Positions 9,498 to 17,688 of a stretch of 64,000 nt of DNA are shown one piece after another. Origin of the DNA: Micromonospora sp. RHAY321 (GTDB taxonomy: Bacteria > Actinomycetota > Actinomycetes > Mycobacteriales > Micromonosporaceae); assembly GCF_023896955.1 (NCBI RefSeq), contig NZ_JAMHIW010000002.1, positions 124,001 through 188,000 of the forward strand. The letters run 5' to 3'. The stretch's first letter is position 1, and each line of letters starts with the position of its first letter. A model generated the notes under the pieces. It saw only the letters and a list, made by a program, of their open reading frames with translations, was not told where the DNA came from and ran no database searches. The position numbers and the translations under genes were made by a program.

Positions 9498-10019
9498 ATG
9501 GGTAACCTGGTCGAATTCGTGCGACGGCCGCGCGTACCCCGGCGGCGCCGGATGCGGCTCGTCCCGGTGCTGGCCGTCGCGATCGTGCTCGCGGCCGCCG
9601 TCGCCGCTCTCGGCTGGTGGGGTGACCACCGGGCCGGTCAGCGGGACACGGCCGTACGGCAGGCGCTGGCCACCGCTCCCGCCGCCGCCAAAGCGATCTT
9701 CTCCTACGACTACCGGACGTTCGACGACAGCGTCGCCAACGGCCGCACCTTCGCCACCGGACCGTTCGGCAGGGAGTACGAGCAGACCACGGCGGCGTTG
9801 AAGCAGACCGCTGCCACGCAGCAGGCTGTCGTCGCGGCGGAGGTGTCCGCGACGGGTGTGGTGACCGCCACAGCGGAACGGGTCGAGCTGCTCGTGTACC
9901 TCAACCAGTACCGGCGCAACGTGAACACGGCCGGGGAGAAGGTCGACCAGAACCGGGTGGTGCTCACCCTGGTCCCGGTCGACGGGGAGTGGAAGGTGGC
10001 CAAGGCGGAGGCCATCTGA
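9498..10019 (+). CDS. Second Mce-associated membrane protein
   Basis: A shorter relative of the preceding gene, 173 residues. It has a basic N-terminus, one membrane helix (about residues 17-38, rich in Ala/Val), and an extracytoplasmic domain (IFSYDYRTFDDSVANGR; RVVLTLVPVDGEWKVAKAEAI) of the Mce-associated type. ATG 9498 follows the previous stop by 14 bases and has a purine-rich site (GAGGGGGAGG) just upstream. It is the last gene of the Mce operon; the next gene has its own promoter-like element. Function as a Mas partner is inferred from family and position. Confidence 0.83.
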   Translation: MGNLVEFVRRPRVPRRRRMRLVPVLAVAIVLAAAVAALGWWGDHRAGQRDTAVRQALATAPAAAKAIFSYDYRTFDDSVANGRTFATGPFGREYEQTTAALKQTAATQQAVVAAEVSATGVVTATAERVELLVYLNQYRRNVNTAGEKVDQNRVVLTLVPVDGEWKVAKAEAI

Positions 10020-10062
10020 CCGGCCGCCGCCCGCTGGCTCCGGATCGGGCGGGGGAGGCTCG

Positions 10063-10094
10063 TGACCTGCTTCGGAGCCGGAAAGCGCTAGGCT
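10063..10094 (+). promoter_or_regulatory. Probable leaderless promoter for the SpoIIE-type phosphatase gene
   Basis: A TAGGCT -10-like hexamer (10089-10094) lies 6 bases before the GTG start at 10101, and no ribosome site is present. This fits transcription starting at or next to the start codon. The -35 is weak (TGACCT at 10063-10068, spacer 20). An imperfect long-loop inverted repeat (GGCTCCG 10036-10042 / CGGAGCC 10073-10079) lies in the same gap and could be a weak terminator of the Mce operon. Confidence 0.45.
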
Positions 10095-10100
10095 CCTGGC

Positions 10101-11345
10101 GTGATTGACGTGCAGGACAGCGGGAGCGACGAGCGGCTGCGCCGCATCGAGGCGGTCACCGACGCCGCGCTCTCCCAGCTCGACGTCAACGACCTCATGG
10201 AGGAGCTCCTCGAGCGTGTCCGAGAGGTGCTGAAAGTGGAAACGGCGGCCATCCTGCTGCTGGACGTACACGCCCAGCAGTTCGTGGCCACCGCGACGAA
10301 GGGGCTGGGAACGGAGGTCCGGCAGGGCGCTCGCACCTCCGTCGGCCACGGCTTCGCGGGCCGGATCGCTCAGGAGAAGCAGCCCGTCCTACTGGCCGAC
10401 CTCGCCGCCACCGACGACCCGGATCTGTTCGCTGGGGGAGTCCGCTCGCTGCTGGGTGTGCCCATGCTCGCCGGCGGCGAGGTGATCGGCGTCATCCATG
10501 TCGGCTGCCTGCAACCGCACCAGTTCACCAGCGTCGACGTGCAGTTGCTGCAACTCGCCGCGGACCGGGCGAGCCTCGCCACCCGGACCAGGGCCAGCGG
10601 CCTCGACCGCACCGCCGCCCTCGCACTGCAACGCAGCCTGCTGCCCACCCACCTGCCGGACGCGCCCGGCGTGGACATGGCCGCCCGCTACGTGCCCGGT
10701 CACGACGCCGGCGTCGGCGGCGACTGGTACGACGTCTTCACGCTCCCGTCCGGCTGGCTGGGCGTCGTCATCGGTGACGTGTCCGGACACGGGCTACGCT
10801 CGGCGGTCGTCATGGGTCGCCTCCGCAGTGCGCTGCGCGCCTACGCGCTGGTCTGCGACGACCCGGCCAGTGCGCTGACGCTGCTCGACCGCAAGATCCA
10901 CCACTTCGAGGCCGGGAGTCTGGCCACGGTCCTCTACGCCATGATCTCCCCGGACCGCACCACCATCCAGGTGTCCCTCGCCGGGCACCTGCAACCCATC
11001 CTGGCTTCGCCAGGACGCCCGGCCGAGGCGCTGACCATTCCGGTCGATCTTCCACTGGGTATCGGACCGCGCCAGCCGGCCCGCCGGTGCACCGAGGTCG
11101 CGTTCCCGTCCGACGCGGTCCTGGTCTGCTACACCGACGGGCTCGTCGAACGCCGGGGCGAGATCATCGACGAAGGCGTCGAACGGCTCCGCGCGGCGGT
11201 CGAACCAGGCTCCGCCGAGAAGGTCTGCGCCCGCATCATGAGCATGCTCGCCGGCAAACAGGCCACCGACGACATCGCCCTGCTCGCCATCCACACCGCC
11301 GACCGGATTCTCCCTGAGCCGCGCAACCCGGAGGCCGCGGCATGA
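10101..11345 (+). CDS. GAF domain plus SpoIIE/RsbU-type PP2C phosphatase
   Basis: Predicted serine phosphatase of a partner-switching pathway, which would dephosphorylate an anti-anti-sigma factor. The 414-residue protein has a GAF sensory domain at about 15-160 (HGFAGRIAQEKQPVLLADLA; LLGVPMLAGGEVIGVIHVG). A PP2C/SpoIIE domain at about 170-400 has metal-binding aspartates in GVGGDWYDVF, VVIGDVSGHG and CYTDGLVERRG and the terminal TDDIALL. Start GTG 10101 is supported by the -10 box just upstream. The stop overlaps the ATG of the next gene, which encodes a HATPase-domain protein, so the two probably act together. Ligand and target are unknown. Confidence 0.9.
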   Translation: MIDVQDSGSDERLRRIEAVTDAALSQLDVNDLMEELLERVREVLKVETAAILLLDVHAQQFVATATKGLGTEVRQGARTSVGHGFAGRIAQEKQPVLLADLAATDDPDLFAGGVRSLLGVPMLAGGEVIGVIHVGCLQPHQFTSVDVQLLQLAADRASLATRTRASGLDRTAALALQRSLLPTHLPDAPGVDMAARYVPGHDAGVGGDWYDVFTLPSGWLGVVIGDVSGHGLRSAVVMGRLRSALRAYALVCDDPASALTLLDRKIHHFEAGSLATVLYAMISPDRTTIQVSLAGHLQPILASPGRPAEALTIPVDLPLGIGPRQPARRCTEVAFPSDAVLVCYTDGLVERRGEIIDEGVERLRAAVEPGSAEKVCARIMSMLAGKQATDDIALLAIHTADRILPEPRNPEAAA

Positions 11346-12262
11346 GTACCGGTTTCGTGCATCCCGCCCTGTTCTACGCCGATCACGAGGAGTACCTGGC
11401 CGGGACGGTGCCGTTCATCCAGGCCGGTCTCGACGCCGACGAGCCGGTCATGGTCGCCGTACCGGGGGACAACCTCGACCGCATCCGCACCGCGCTCGGC
11501 AGCGACGCGGCCCGGGTCCAGCTGCACGACATGAGCGTGGCCGGGCGCAATCCCGGGCGAATCCTCCCGGGCGTCCTGTTCGCCTTCGCCGCCGCCAACG
11601 CCGGAAAGCGCGTACGCATCATCGGCGAACCCATCTGGGCCGGCCGAAGCGAGACCGAGTACCCCGCCTGCGCCCAACACGAGGCCCTCATCAACGCCGC
11701 GTTCGCCGGTCGGCCGGCCACCATCCTCTGCCCCTACGACACCGGCAGCCTGGAGCGGAGCTGGCTCGACGACGCCTACCGCACCCATCCCGTCCTGCAG
11801 ATGGGCGGTGTGTCGTGGGAGAGCCCGGACTACGCCGACCCGATCGCCGTGGCCGCGGGATTCAACCTGCCGTTGCAGGGGCCGCCCCCCGAGGCGATCA
11901 TCATCGCCATCGATCTCCCGGCTCTCCCGGTCATCCGTCGGCTGGTGACCGCCGAGGCCGTCGCGGCCGGTCTGCCCCCGGACCGGGTCTCCGACCTGAC
12001 CCTGGCGGTCAACGAACTGGCCACGAACACGATCAGGCACACCCCCGCCGGCGGCACCCTCGCGGTCTGGACCGACCCGAAGAGGCTGATCTGCCAGTTC
12101 AGCGACACCGGGCACATCGCCAATCCGCTCGCCGGGCGGATTCCGGTGCCGCCGCAGCAGCCCGGCAGCCGAGGCCTCGTGCTGGTCAACCAACTCTGCG
12201 ATCTGGTACGCGTCCACACCGTGCCCGGTGCCACCACCATCCGCCTGCACATGCACCGCTGA
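11342..12262 (+). CDS. MEDS-domain protein with C-terminal HATPase (anti-sigma-like kinase)
   Basis: 306 residues. The N-terminal part (about 1-170, HPALFYADHEEYLAGTVPF onward) matches the MEDS sensory domain. The C-terminal part (about 190-306) is a GHKL-type ATPase of the RsbW/anti-sigma class with N-box NELATNTIRHTPAG, G1-like FSDTGHIANPLAG and G2-like GSRGLVLVNQL. No phospho-acceptor histidine domain is seen, so a serine-kinase/anti-sigma role is more likely than a classical sensor kinase. Start ATG 11342 overlaps the phosphatase stop, tying both genes into one signalling unit. The cognate sigma or anti-anti-sigma factor is not in the window. Confidence 0.86.
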   Translation: MSTGFVHPALFYADHEEYLAGTVPFIQAGLDADEPVMVAVPGDNLDRIRTALGSDAARVQLHDMSVAGRNPGRILPGVLFAFAAANAGKRVRIIGEPIWAGRSETEYPACAQHEALINAAFAGRPATILCPYDTGSLERSWLDDAYRTHPVLQMGGVSWESPDYADPIAVAAGFNLPLQGPPPEAIIIAIDLPALPVIRRLVTAEAVAAGLPPDRVSDLTLAVNELATNTIRHTPAGGTLAVWTDPKRLICQFSDTGHIANPLAGRIPVPPQQPGSRGLVLVNQLCDLVRVHTVPGATTIRLHMHR

Positions 12263-12305
12263 GGTCCGCGCGACGACAGGGGCAGCCGCGCGGGGGATCG
12301 GCACT

Positions 12306-12311
12306 CAGAAT
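12306..12311 (+). promoter_or_regulatory. Probable -10 element of a leaderless promoter
   Basis: CAGAAT lies exactly 6 bases upstream of the GTG at 12318, and there is no ribosome-binding sequence between. The arrangement matches the one before the genes at 10101 and 56260, so transcript and reading frame probably start together. No convincing -35 was seen. Confidence 0.4.
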
Positions 12312-12317
12312 GGCTGC

Positions 12318-13691
12318 GTGAGCCTGAAGATCGATCACATCTACGTACCCGTCAAGTTCGACCTCGGCGGCACGTTGCAGGACGTGGAGCCGGCCGTTCC
12401 GCTGCTGGCCGGGTTGGGCGCCACCACCGTCGACGTGGTCGAGCACGAGGAGACCCGGGCCTACAACATCTCGTACCTCGCCACCCACCCCCCGGTGCTG
12501 CAACTCTCCCTCGGCACGTCGGCGGTGCGCGTCGGACACACCACCTGGGCCACCAGCACCCGGATCGTGATCTATCCGGCGCTGGGGGTGATCTCGGTGG
12601 ACCTGCGGTTCGCAGCGCCGGAGCCGACGGCCGGTACCGAGGAGATCTGCCGGTTCTATGACGACCTGGTCCGCGAGAACACCCTCGACTACTTCCGGCA
12701 CCTGCGCGACCTGGAGGTGTTCCCGGCGAACCTGGCAGGGCACCTGCGGGCGATCGAGGCCGAGCCCCGCGAACCGGGTGGGCTGACGGTGTCCGCCCAC
12801 GTCCAGGCGGTCCGCGCGATCCTGCAGGACTCGCCCGGTTTCGAGCCACGGGAACGGTGCTACCCGTTTCAGAACATGCGGCAGTTCTTCGTGCTGCGCG
12901 GTCCGGAGGGCGGCGAGGACGAGCCGGTCGTGGAGTCCCTGCTGCGGCTCTCCGCGCTGCCGGTGACACCCGGTTCGCCGGCGGACGACGGTCCCCTGCG
13001 CCTGCGCGGCCTGGTGGTGCGCACGACCGGCTGGTCCACCGTGGCCGTCGTGCACGACGGGATCGAGGGCGGTCCGGCGACCGCCCGGATGGTCCAGGAC
13101 ATGTACGGGCAGATCCACGCCCAATGGTTCTTCTGCCAGCTCTGGGTGGGGGTGGATCCGAATGACCACGACGAACTCGTCGGGCCGGGCCACTCACTCG
13201 GCGCGCGCATCACCCAGCTGGCCCGGGTGCAGCTGCAGCTCAGCCGAGGGCTGGCCGAGGTGGGCAACGTGGATCTGATGTACCGGGATCCGCTGCGGAT
13301 CGCGGTGGCCACGTTCCTGATCGACGGCCTGCGGGTGCCCCGGCACCTCCAGGCCGCGCGGCAGCGCCTGGAACTGCTCCGCAGCAACCTGAGCCAGCTC
13401 TTCGGGTTGCAGACGGCGCTGTTCCAGCAGCGGTTGCAGTGGCTGTTCTCGATCACTGCGGTTGCCGGTGTCGCCGCGCTCCTGCCGGAGATGCTCCAGG
13501 TCGACAGCATGCGCTGGCGGGTCGTGACGGTCGCGCTGTTCGGCATGCTGGCGGTGTTCTGCTGGCTGCTGATTCGGCTGCTCGGACGCGCCGGCGTGCA
13601 CGCGGGCCGAGCGAACCGTGCAGCCGGTCAGGCGACGGGCAGGCGGCCCCGGGTCGCCTTCGGGTGGGTCCGGCGGCGGCGCGGACGCTGA
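12318..13691 (+). CDS. Unrecognised protein with C-terminal two-helix membrane anchor
   Basis: 457 residues; I do not recognise the family. About 1-350 is soluble mixed alpha/beta sequence without a motif I know. It is followed by a long charged helix (about 345-385, HLQAARQRLELLRSNLSQL onward) and two membrane helices (about 386-445), and a strongly basic tail. The layout of a cytoplasmic domain, long helix and membrane hairpin resembles CorA-like and RMND1/YagE-like proteins, but there is no GMN motif, so ion transport is not supported. GTG 12318 is preferred over upstream codons because a -10 box stands 6 bases before it and the upstream sequence is not protein-like. It lies 55 bases after the signalling pair and may be functionally linked. 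Confidence 0.75.
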   Translation: MSLKIDHIYVPVKFDLGGTLQDVEPAVPLLAGLGATTVDVVEHEETRAYNISYLATHPPVLQLSLGTSAVRVGHTTWATSTRIVIYPALGVISVDLRFAAPEPTAGTEEICRFYDDLVRENTLDYFRHLRDLEVFPANLAGHLRAIEAEPREPGGLTVSAHVQAVRAILQDSPGFEPRERCYPFQNMRQFFVLRGPEGGEDEPVVESLLRLSALPVTPGSPADDGPLRLRGLVVRTTGWSTVAVVHDGIEGGPATARMVQDMYGQIHAQWFFCQLWVGVDPNDHDELVGPGHSLGARITQLARVQLQLSRGLAEVGNVDLMYRDPLRIAVATFLIDGLRVPRHLQAARQRLELLRSNLSQLFGLQTALFQQRLQWLFSITAVAGVAALLPEMLQVDSMRWRVVTVALFGMLAVFCWLLIRLLGRAGVHAGRANRAAGQATGRRPRVAFGWVRRRRGR

Positions 13692-13729
13692 CCGGCCGAA
13701 GCCGCCGGGTGGGACGGCTCGATTCTCGG

Positions 13730-13765
13730 TTCAGCGTTGGCTGGATTCAGCGTCGGCTGTACTGT
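13730..13765 (+). promoter_or_regulatory. arsR promoter with two direct-repeat operators
   Basis: Two 14-base direct repeats, TTCAGCGTTGGCTG (13730-13743) and TTCAGCGTCGGCTG (13746-13759), differ at one base and are 16 bases apart. They cover a -35 TTGGCT (13737-13742) and the 17-base spacer to -10 TACTGT (13760-13765), which stands 7 bases before the ATG at 13773. This is where an autoregulating ArsR repressor would block RNA polymerase. The transcript is probably leaderless. Confidence 0.6.
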
Positions 13766-13772
13766 GACGGGC

Positions 13773-14102
13773 ATGCAGATGTTGACGCACGGCCAGGTGC
13801 TGGCCCGCTTCGGCCACGCCCTGTCCGACCCCGTGCGAGCGCGGCTGCTGCTGGCGCTGCGGGACGGCCCCGGATACCCCGCCGAGCTGGCCGTTCTGCT
13901 GGGCGCCACCCGGCAGAACGTGTCCAACCATCTCGCCTGCCTGCGCGGCTGCGGCCTGGTCGTCGCCGCTCCGGAGGGACGCCGTACCCGCTACGAACTG
14001 GCGGACCCCCGCCTGGCCCACGCCCTGGGAGACCTGCTGGGCCTGGTCCTCGCGGTCGACCCGGCGGCGTGCCCGACCTCCGTCGACGACGGGTGCTGCT
14101 GA
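13773..14102 (+). CDS. ArsR/SmtB-family metal-responsive repressor with Cys-rich C-terminus
   Basis: 109-residue winged-helix repressor. The HTH is at about 30-75 (LSDPVRARLLLALRDG; GATRQNVSNHLACLRGCGLV), followed by the wing (GRRTRYELADPRLA). Cysteines occur at the recognition-helix end (ACLRGC) and at the very C-terminus (PAACPTSVDDGCC), so a thiolate metal site of the CmtR kind is plausible; which metal is not readable from sequence. Start ATG 13773 (a second ATG at 13779 is possible) lies 7 bases from a -10 box. The stop overlaps the start of a cation transporter, making an autoregulated sensor-effluxer pair. Confidence 0.88.
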   Translation: MQMLTHGQVLARFGHALSDPVRARLLLALRDGPGYPAELAVLLGATRQNVSNHLACLRGCGLVVAAPEGRRTRYELADPRLAHALGDLLGLVLAVDPAACPTSVDDGCC

Positions 14103-14806
14103 TGGTCACCCCGTTGCCGCTGGTGTCGCCTGGGCAGTCGCCGTCACGGCGGGCGACACTGACCCGGCGTGTGCGGATGCTGGTGGCCGCGACCATCGCC
14201 TACAACACCGTCGAGGCCGTCGTGGCGATCACGGCCGGAGCCCTCGTCTCGTCGACCGCGCTGATCGGCTTCGGCCTGGACTCCGTCATCGAGGTGTCGT
14301 CGGCGGCGGCCGTGGCCTGGCAGTTCTCGGGCAGCGACCACGAGCGGCGCGAGCGGACCGCGCTGCGCATCATCGCGCTGTCGTTCTTCGGCCTGGCCGC
14401 CTACGTGACGGTGGAGTCCGTCCGGGCACTCCTCGGCGGCGACCGGGCCGAGCACTCCACGGTCGGGCTGGTGCTCGCCGCGGTGTCGCTCGCCGTGATG
14501 CCGGTCCTGTCCGCGGCGCAACGCCGCACCGGGCGTGAGCTCGGGTCGGCGTCGGCGGTGGCGGATTCGAAGCAGACGCTGCTCTGCACGTACCTGTCCG
14601 CGGTGCTGCTGGTCGGCCTGGCGGTCAACTCGCTGTTCGGCTGGTGGTGGGCCGACCCGGCCGCGGCCCTCGTGATCGCCGTGGTCGCGGTCAGGGAAGG
14701 CCGCGAGGCGTGGCGAGGGCGTCTCTGCTGCGCCCCGACCTCAGCCACCGCACCCGGGGCGGCCGACTGCTCCGGGGGATGCTGCGCACCTGGGGAACAG
14801 CGCTGA
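14102..14806 (+). CDS. Short cation-transporter (CDF-like membrane domain) with Cys-rich tail
   Basis: 234 residues, start ATG 14102 sharing a base with the arsR stop. It has five to six membrane helices resembling the cation diffusion facilitator membrane domain (YNTVEAVVAITAGALVSST; LIGFGLDSVIEVSSAAAVAW). The aspartate in GLDS and a later ADSKQ element sit where CDF metal ligands are expected. The usual cytoplasmic C-terminal CDF domain is absent; instead the protein ends in a short tail with five cysteines (LCCAP, ADCSGGCCAPG). Coupling to the Cys-tailed ArsR suggests efflux of a soft or thiophilic metal. Substrate is unproven. Confidence 0.83.
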   Translation: MVTPLPLVSPGQSPSRRATLTRRVRMLVAATIAYNTVEAVVAITAGALVSSTALIGFGLDSVIEVSSAAAVAWQFSGSDHERRERTALRIIALSFFGLAAYVTVESVRALLGGDRAEHSTVGLVLAAVSLAVMPVLSAAQRRTGRELGSASAVADSKQTLLCTYLSAVLLVGLAVNSLFGWWWADPAAALVIAVVAVREGREAWRGRLCCAPTSATAPGAADCSGGCCAPGEQR

Positions 14807-14843
14807 GGCCGGTCCCGCCTGCCTGGTGAGACGCCGAAGGTCG

Positions 14844-15806
14844 TCAGCGTCGCAGGGTCGTGGACGGCGACTCACCGAAGCGCGCACGGTAGTCGGCGGC
14901 GAAGCGACCGAGGTGGACGAACCCGTGTTGCAGGGCAACGGTCGTCACGGACACCCCGGGGACGGTCGCCCGCAGCGCACGGTGGGCGGCGTCCAGCCGG
15001 CACGCGCGCAGGTACGCCGTCGGCGTCGTCTGCAACTCCCGGCGGAAGCAGTCCTGCAGCGTCCGCACGCTCACCCGCAGCGCCTCCGCGACATCCCCGA
15101 CCGTCAGAGCCTCGCCGTGGTGGTCGGTGATCAGGGCGCACGCCTGACGGGCGAGGCGCCCGGGGGCGGGGTGCCGTGCCGGTTCGGCGAGCAGGTCGGA
15201 ATAGGTGTGCCGGTGGGCCAACAACAACTGGGCGATGAGCCCCTGCTCGAAACGAGCGGCGACCTGGGGGTGGTCGAACAGCGAGGCGTCCATGGGGTGT
15301 GCCAGCTCGCCGGCGAGGAAGTCCACACCGCGCTCCCACGCCGTCGCCGTGGGCGTGGTCATGGTCATGCCGATGTCGAAGCGGACCGGGCCGTCCACCG
15401 GGCGGCCCAGCAGGCGGGAGAGCTCCCGGTCGACGGTGCGCCGGTCGGCGTAGAAGATCCGGTGCGGTGAGCCTGCCGACCACCGCATGTCCGAGGCGTC
15501 GTACGGGGAGAGGACGGACGCGACGTCGGGCGTCGAGGTGACGCTGCGGCCGGCGTGCCGGACCACCGTGCCGCCACTGCGGGGGATCTGTACGAGGTAG
15601 AAGGTCTCCAGCGGGGTGGGCTGGATGCGTACCGCCTGCCCGTAGTCGAGGTCGATGACGCCCACGCCGCCCACCCGGTGGGCCGCCATCCGCAGCCGGA
15701 CGTTGTGGACGCCCGACTGGGGCGTGAGGCGGTGCGCACAGAACACGCGACCCACCTCGGCCCGTGCCTGCTCGACGTCACGCGTCCGGATCGTCACGGC
15801 ATCCAT
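14844..15806 (-). CDS. AraC-family transcriptional regulator
   Basis: 320 residues. An N-terminal ligand-sensing domain of the AraC-binding type (about 1-195) is followed by an AraC/XylS DNA-binding domain at about 215-318. It has two HTHs (VGDVAEALRVSVRTLQDCFRR and VTTVALQHGFVHLGRFAADYR) and the family ending YRARFGESPSTTLRR. It is divergent from the flavin monooxygenase at 16034 across 227 bases and is its likely regulator. It converges on the cation transporter with only 37 bases between. Start ATG 15806 is the first good candidate; a GGAGG-type site (GGGGAGGTGTCGG on the coding strand) lies just upstream. Confidence 0.88.
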   Translation of the reverse strand: MDAVTIRTRDVEQARAEVGRVFCAHRLTPQSGVHNVRLRMAAHRVGGVGVIDLDYGQAVRIQPTPLETFYLVQIPRSGGTVVRHAGRSVTSTPDVASVLSPYDASDMRWSAGSPHRIFYADRRTVDRELSRLLGRPVDGPVRFDIGMTMTTPTATAWERGVDFLAGELAHPMDASLFDHPQVAARFEQGLIAQLLLAHRHTYSDLLAEPARHPAPGRLARQACALITDHHGEALTVGDVAEALRVSVRTLQDCFRRELQTTPTAYLRACRLDAAHRALRATVPGVSVTTVALQHGFVHLGRFAADYRARFGESPSTTLRR

Positions 15807-16033
15807 CCGACACCTCCCCGGCGTCCTGATGTGCTGACCCTAGGGCGCGACCGGGGCGACGGGGGTCGGAAAGGCGGCGACCCGACAGGGAGCAGGCCGG
15901 CTGCGCACGACGGACACATCCCGCGTGCGGCGGATAGCGGCCCATCGACGCTGCTGGTTAGCGTACGGACACCGCCGGCGCACCTGCTGCGGCGGTTCTC
16001 GTCAGCGGGTCACACCCCATTTCGGAGGCTGCC
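15807..16033. promoter_or_regulatory. Divergent promoter region between AraC regulator and monooxygenase
   Basis: This 227-base gap must carry promoters for both divergent genes. A TTAGCG stretch near 15958-15963 (in CTGGTTAGCGTACGG) could be part of a -10 for the monooxygenase, and TTCGGAGGCTGCC precedes its ATG. No clear inverted repeat for the AraC protein was identified by eye. Confidence 0.35.
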
Positions 16034-17572
16034 ATGAGGATCGCCGTCGTCGGCGCTGGATTCGCCGGCCTGAGCGCAGCGAAGGTGCTGCGGCAGAGTG
16101 GCTTCCACGTCACCGTGTTCGAGAAGGCGCCCGACGTCGGTGGGGTGTGGAGTCGCACCCGCCGGTACCCCGGCCTCCGTACCCAGAACGACAAGGGCAC
16201 CTACCACCTCTCCGACCTGCCCATGCCGGCGCACTACCCGCAGTGGCCGACGGGGGAGCAGGTGCAGGAGTATCTGGAGAGCTACGTGGACATGTTCGGG
16301 CTCGGCACAGCCCTGCGGCTCTCCACGGAGGTCGTCTCCGCCGAACTTCTCGACGACGAGACCGGGTGGCTGCTCGCGTCGCGGCCGGCGGGCGGCGGGG
16401 ACCCGGTGACCGTGGAGAGGTACGACCACCTCGTCGTCGCCAACGGCATCTTCTGCGATCCCCTCGTCCCGTCCTTCCCGGGCGTCGAGGACTTCACGGC
16501 CGCCGGCGGACGGGTCCTGGCCGCGGGGGAGTTCCACGACCTCGCGGCGGCGCGGGAGAAGAACGTCCTCATCGTCGGGTACGGCAAGTCCTCCTGCGAC
16601 GTGGCGATCCCCGTGAGCGATGTCGCCGCCCGGACCCACGTCGTCGCCCGCGAACTGCTCTGGAAGATGCCCAGGAAGCTCGGCGGCGCGCTCAACTACA
16701 AGTACCTCCTGCTCACCCGCATGGGTGAGGCGCTGTTCCGGTACATCACGCTGAAGGGCTTCGAGCGGTTCCTGCACGGTCCGGGCAACGGCCTGCGCCG
16801 CGGCATGCTCGACAGCGTCGGGTCGGTCGCGACCAGGCAGCTCAAGCTGCGTGAGCTGGGCCTCGTGCCGAACGGCAGCTTCCAGGACATCGCCCGCAGC
16901 ACCGTCAGCCTCGTGACGGAGGGCTTTTTCGAACGCGTCGCCGACGGCCGCATCGGCGTCCACCGGGACCGGACGATCAGCGAACTGCTGGTCGACGACG
17001 GTCGACCGGCCGCCCGTCTCGCCGACGGCACGGTGCTCGCCGCCGACCTCGTGATCTGTGGCACCGGCTTCCGGCAGCACGTGCCGTTCTTCGACGAAAC
17101 GCTGCACGCCCGACTCCAGGACGACGCGGGCAACTTCATGCTGTACCGCCAGATCCTGCCGATCGACGTGCCACACCTGACGTTCGCCGGCTACAACTCC
17201 TCGTTCTTCAGCCCGCTCAGCGCGGAGATGGCCGCCGTCTGGACCGCCGCCTACCTGCGGGGCGGGATCACGCCGCCGCCGGTGGACCGGATGCGCGAGG
17301 AGGTCCGCACGCGGGTGGCCTGGATGGCGGCGCGGACCGGAGGGCGGCACGCCCGAGGCACGAACGTCATCCCGTTCTCGATGCACAACATCGACGAGGT
17401 GCTCGACGAGCTCGGGCTCAACCTCGGCCGGCTGGCCCGGGCCAGGCAGTGGTTGCTGCCGGTCGACCCGCGTTCCTACCGGAGGGTGACGGCACGCATG
17501 ATCCGGCGTACCGCCGACGAGGGCGTGACGGGTCGGGCCGAACCGGCCCCGGCCCGCCGTGCCGCGCCCTGA
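16034..17572 (+). CDS. Flavin-dependent (FMO/BVMO-like) NAD(P)H monooxygenase
   Basis: 512-residue FAD-dependent oxygenase or oxidoreductase. The FAD Rossmann motif is at the N-terminus (VVGAGFAGLSAAKVL), followed by DVGGVWSRTRRYPGLR, which is characteristic of flavin monooxygenases. A second nucleotide-binding motif (VLIVGYGKSSCDVAI) at about residues 177-191 would bind NADPH, and an ATG-like element CGTGFRQHVPF closes the FAD domain. The canonical Baeyer-Villiger fingerprint is not evident, so the precise reaction (N-, S- or C-oxygenation) is open. GGAGG lies 7 bases before ATG 16034. The divergent AraC gene probably controls it. Confidence 0.87.
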   Translation: MRIAVVGAGFAGLSAAKVLRQSGFHVTVFEKAPDVGGVWSRTRRYPGLRTQNDKGTYHLSDLPMPAHYPQWPTGEQVQEYLESYVDMFGLGTALRLSTEVVSAELLDDETGWLLASRPAGGGDPVTVERYDHLVVANGIFCDPLVPSFPGVEDFTAAGGRVLAAGEFHDLAAAREKNVLIVGYGKSSCDVAIPVSDVAARTHVVARELLWKMPRKLGGALNYKYLLLTRMGEALFRYITLKGFERFLHGPGNGLRRGMLDSVGSVATRQLKLRELGLVPNGSFQDIARSTVSLVTEGFFERVADGRIGVHRDRTISELLVDDGRPAARLADGTVLAADLVICGTGFRQHVPFFDETLHARLQDDAGNFMLYRQILPIDVPHLTFAGYNSSFFSPLSAEMAAVWTAAYLRGGITPPPVDRMREEVRTRVAWMAARTGGRHARGTNVIPFSMHNIDEVLDELGLNLGRLARARQWLLPVDPRSYRRVTARMIRRTADEGVTGRAEPAPARRAAP

Positions 17573-17688
17573 GGGCCCGGCGGGCGAGTCGGCCGACGCG
17601 CTGGTTCACACGCCGTCGATCCGCCCCGGGGGCGGTAACGTCGGCGAGCGCGAGCCTGTCCCGGATCCACGACACGAGGGGTGTACGG

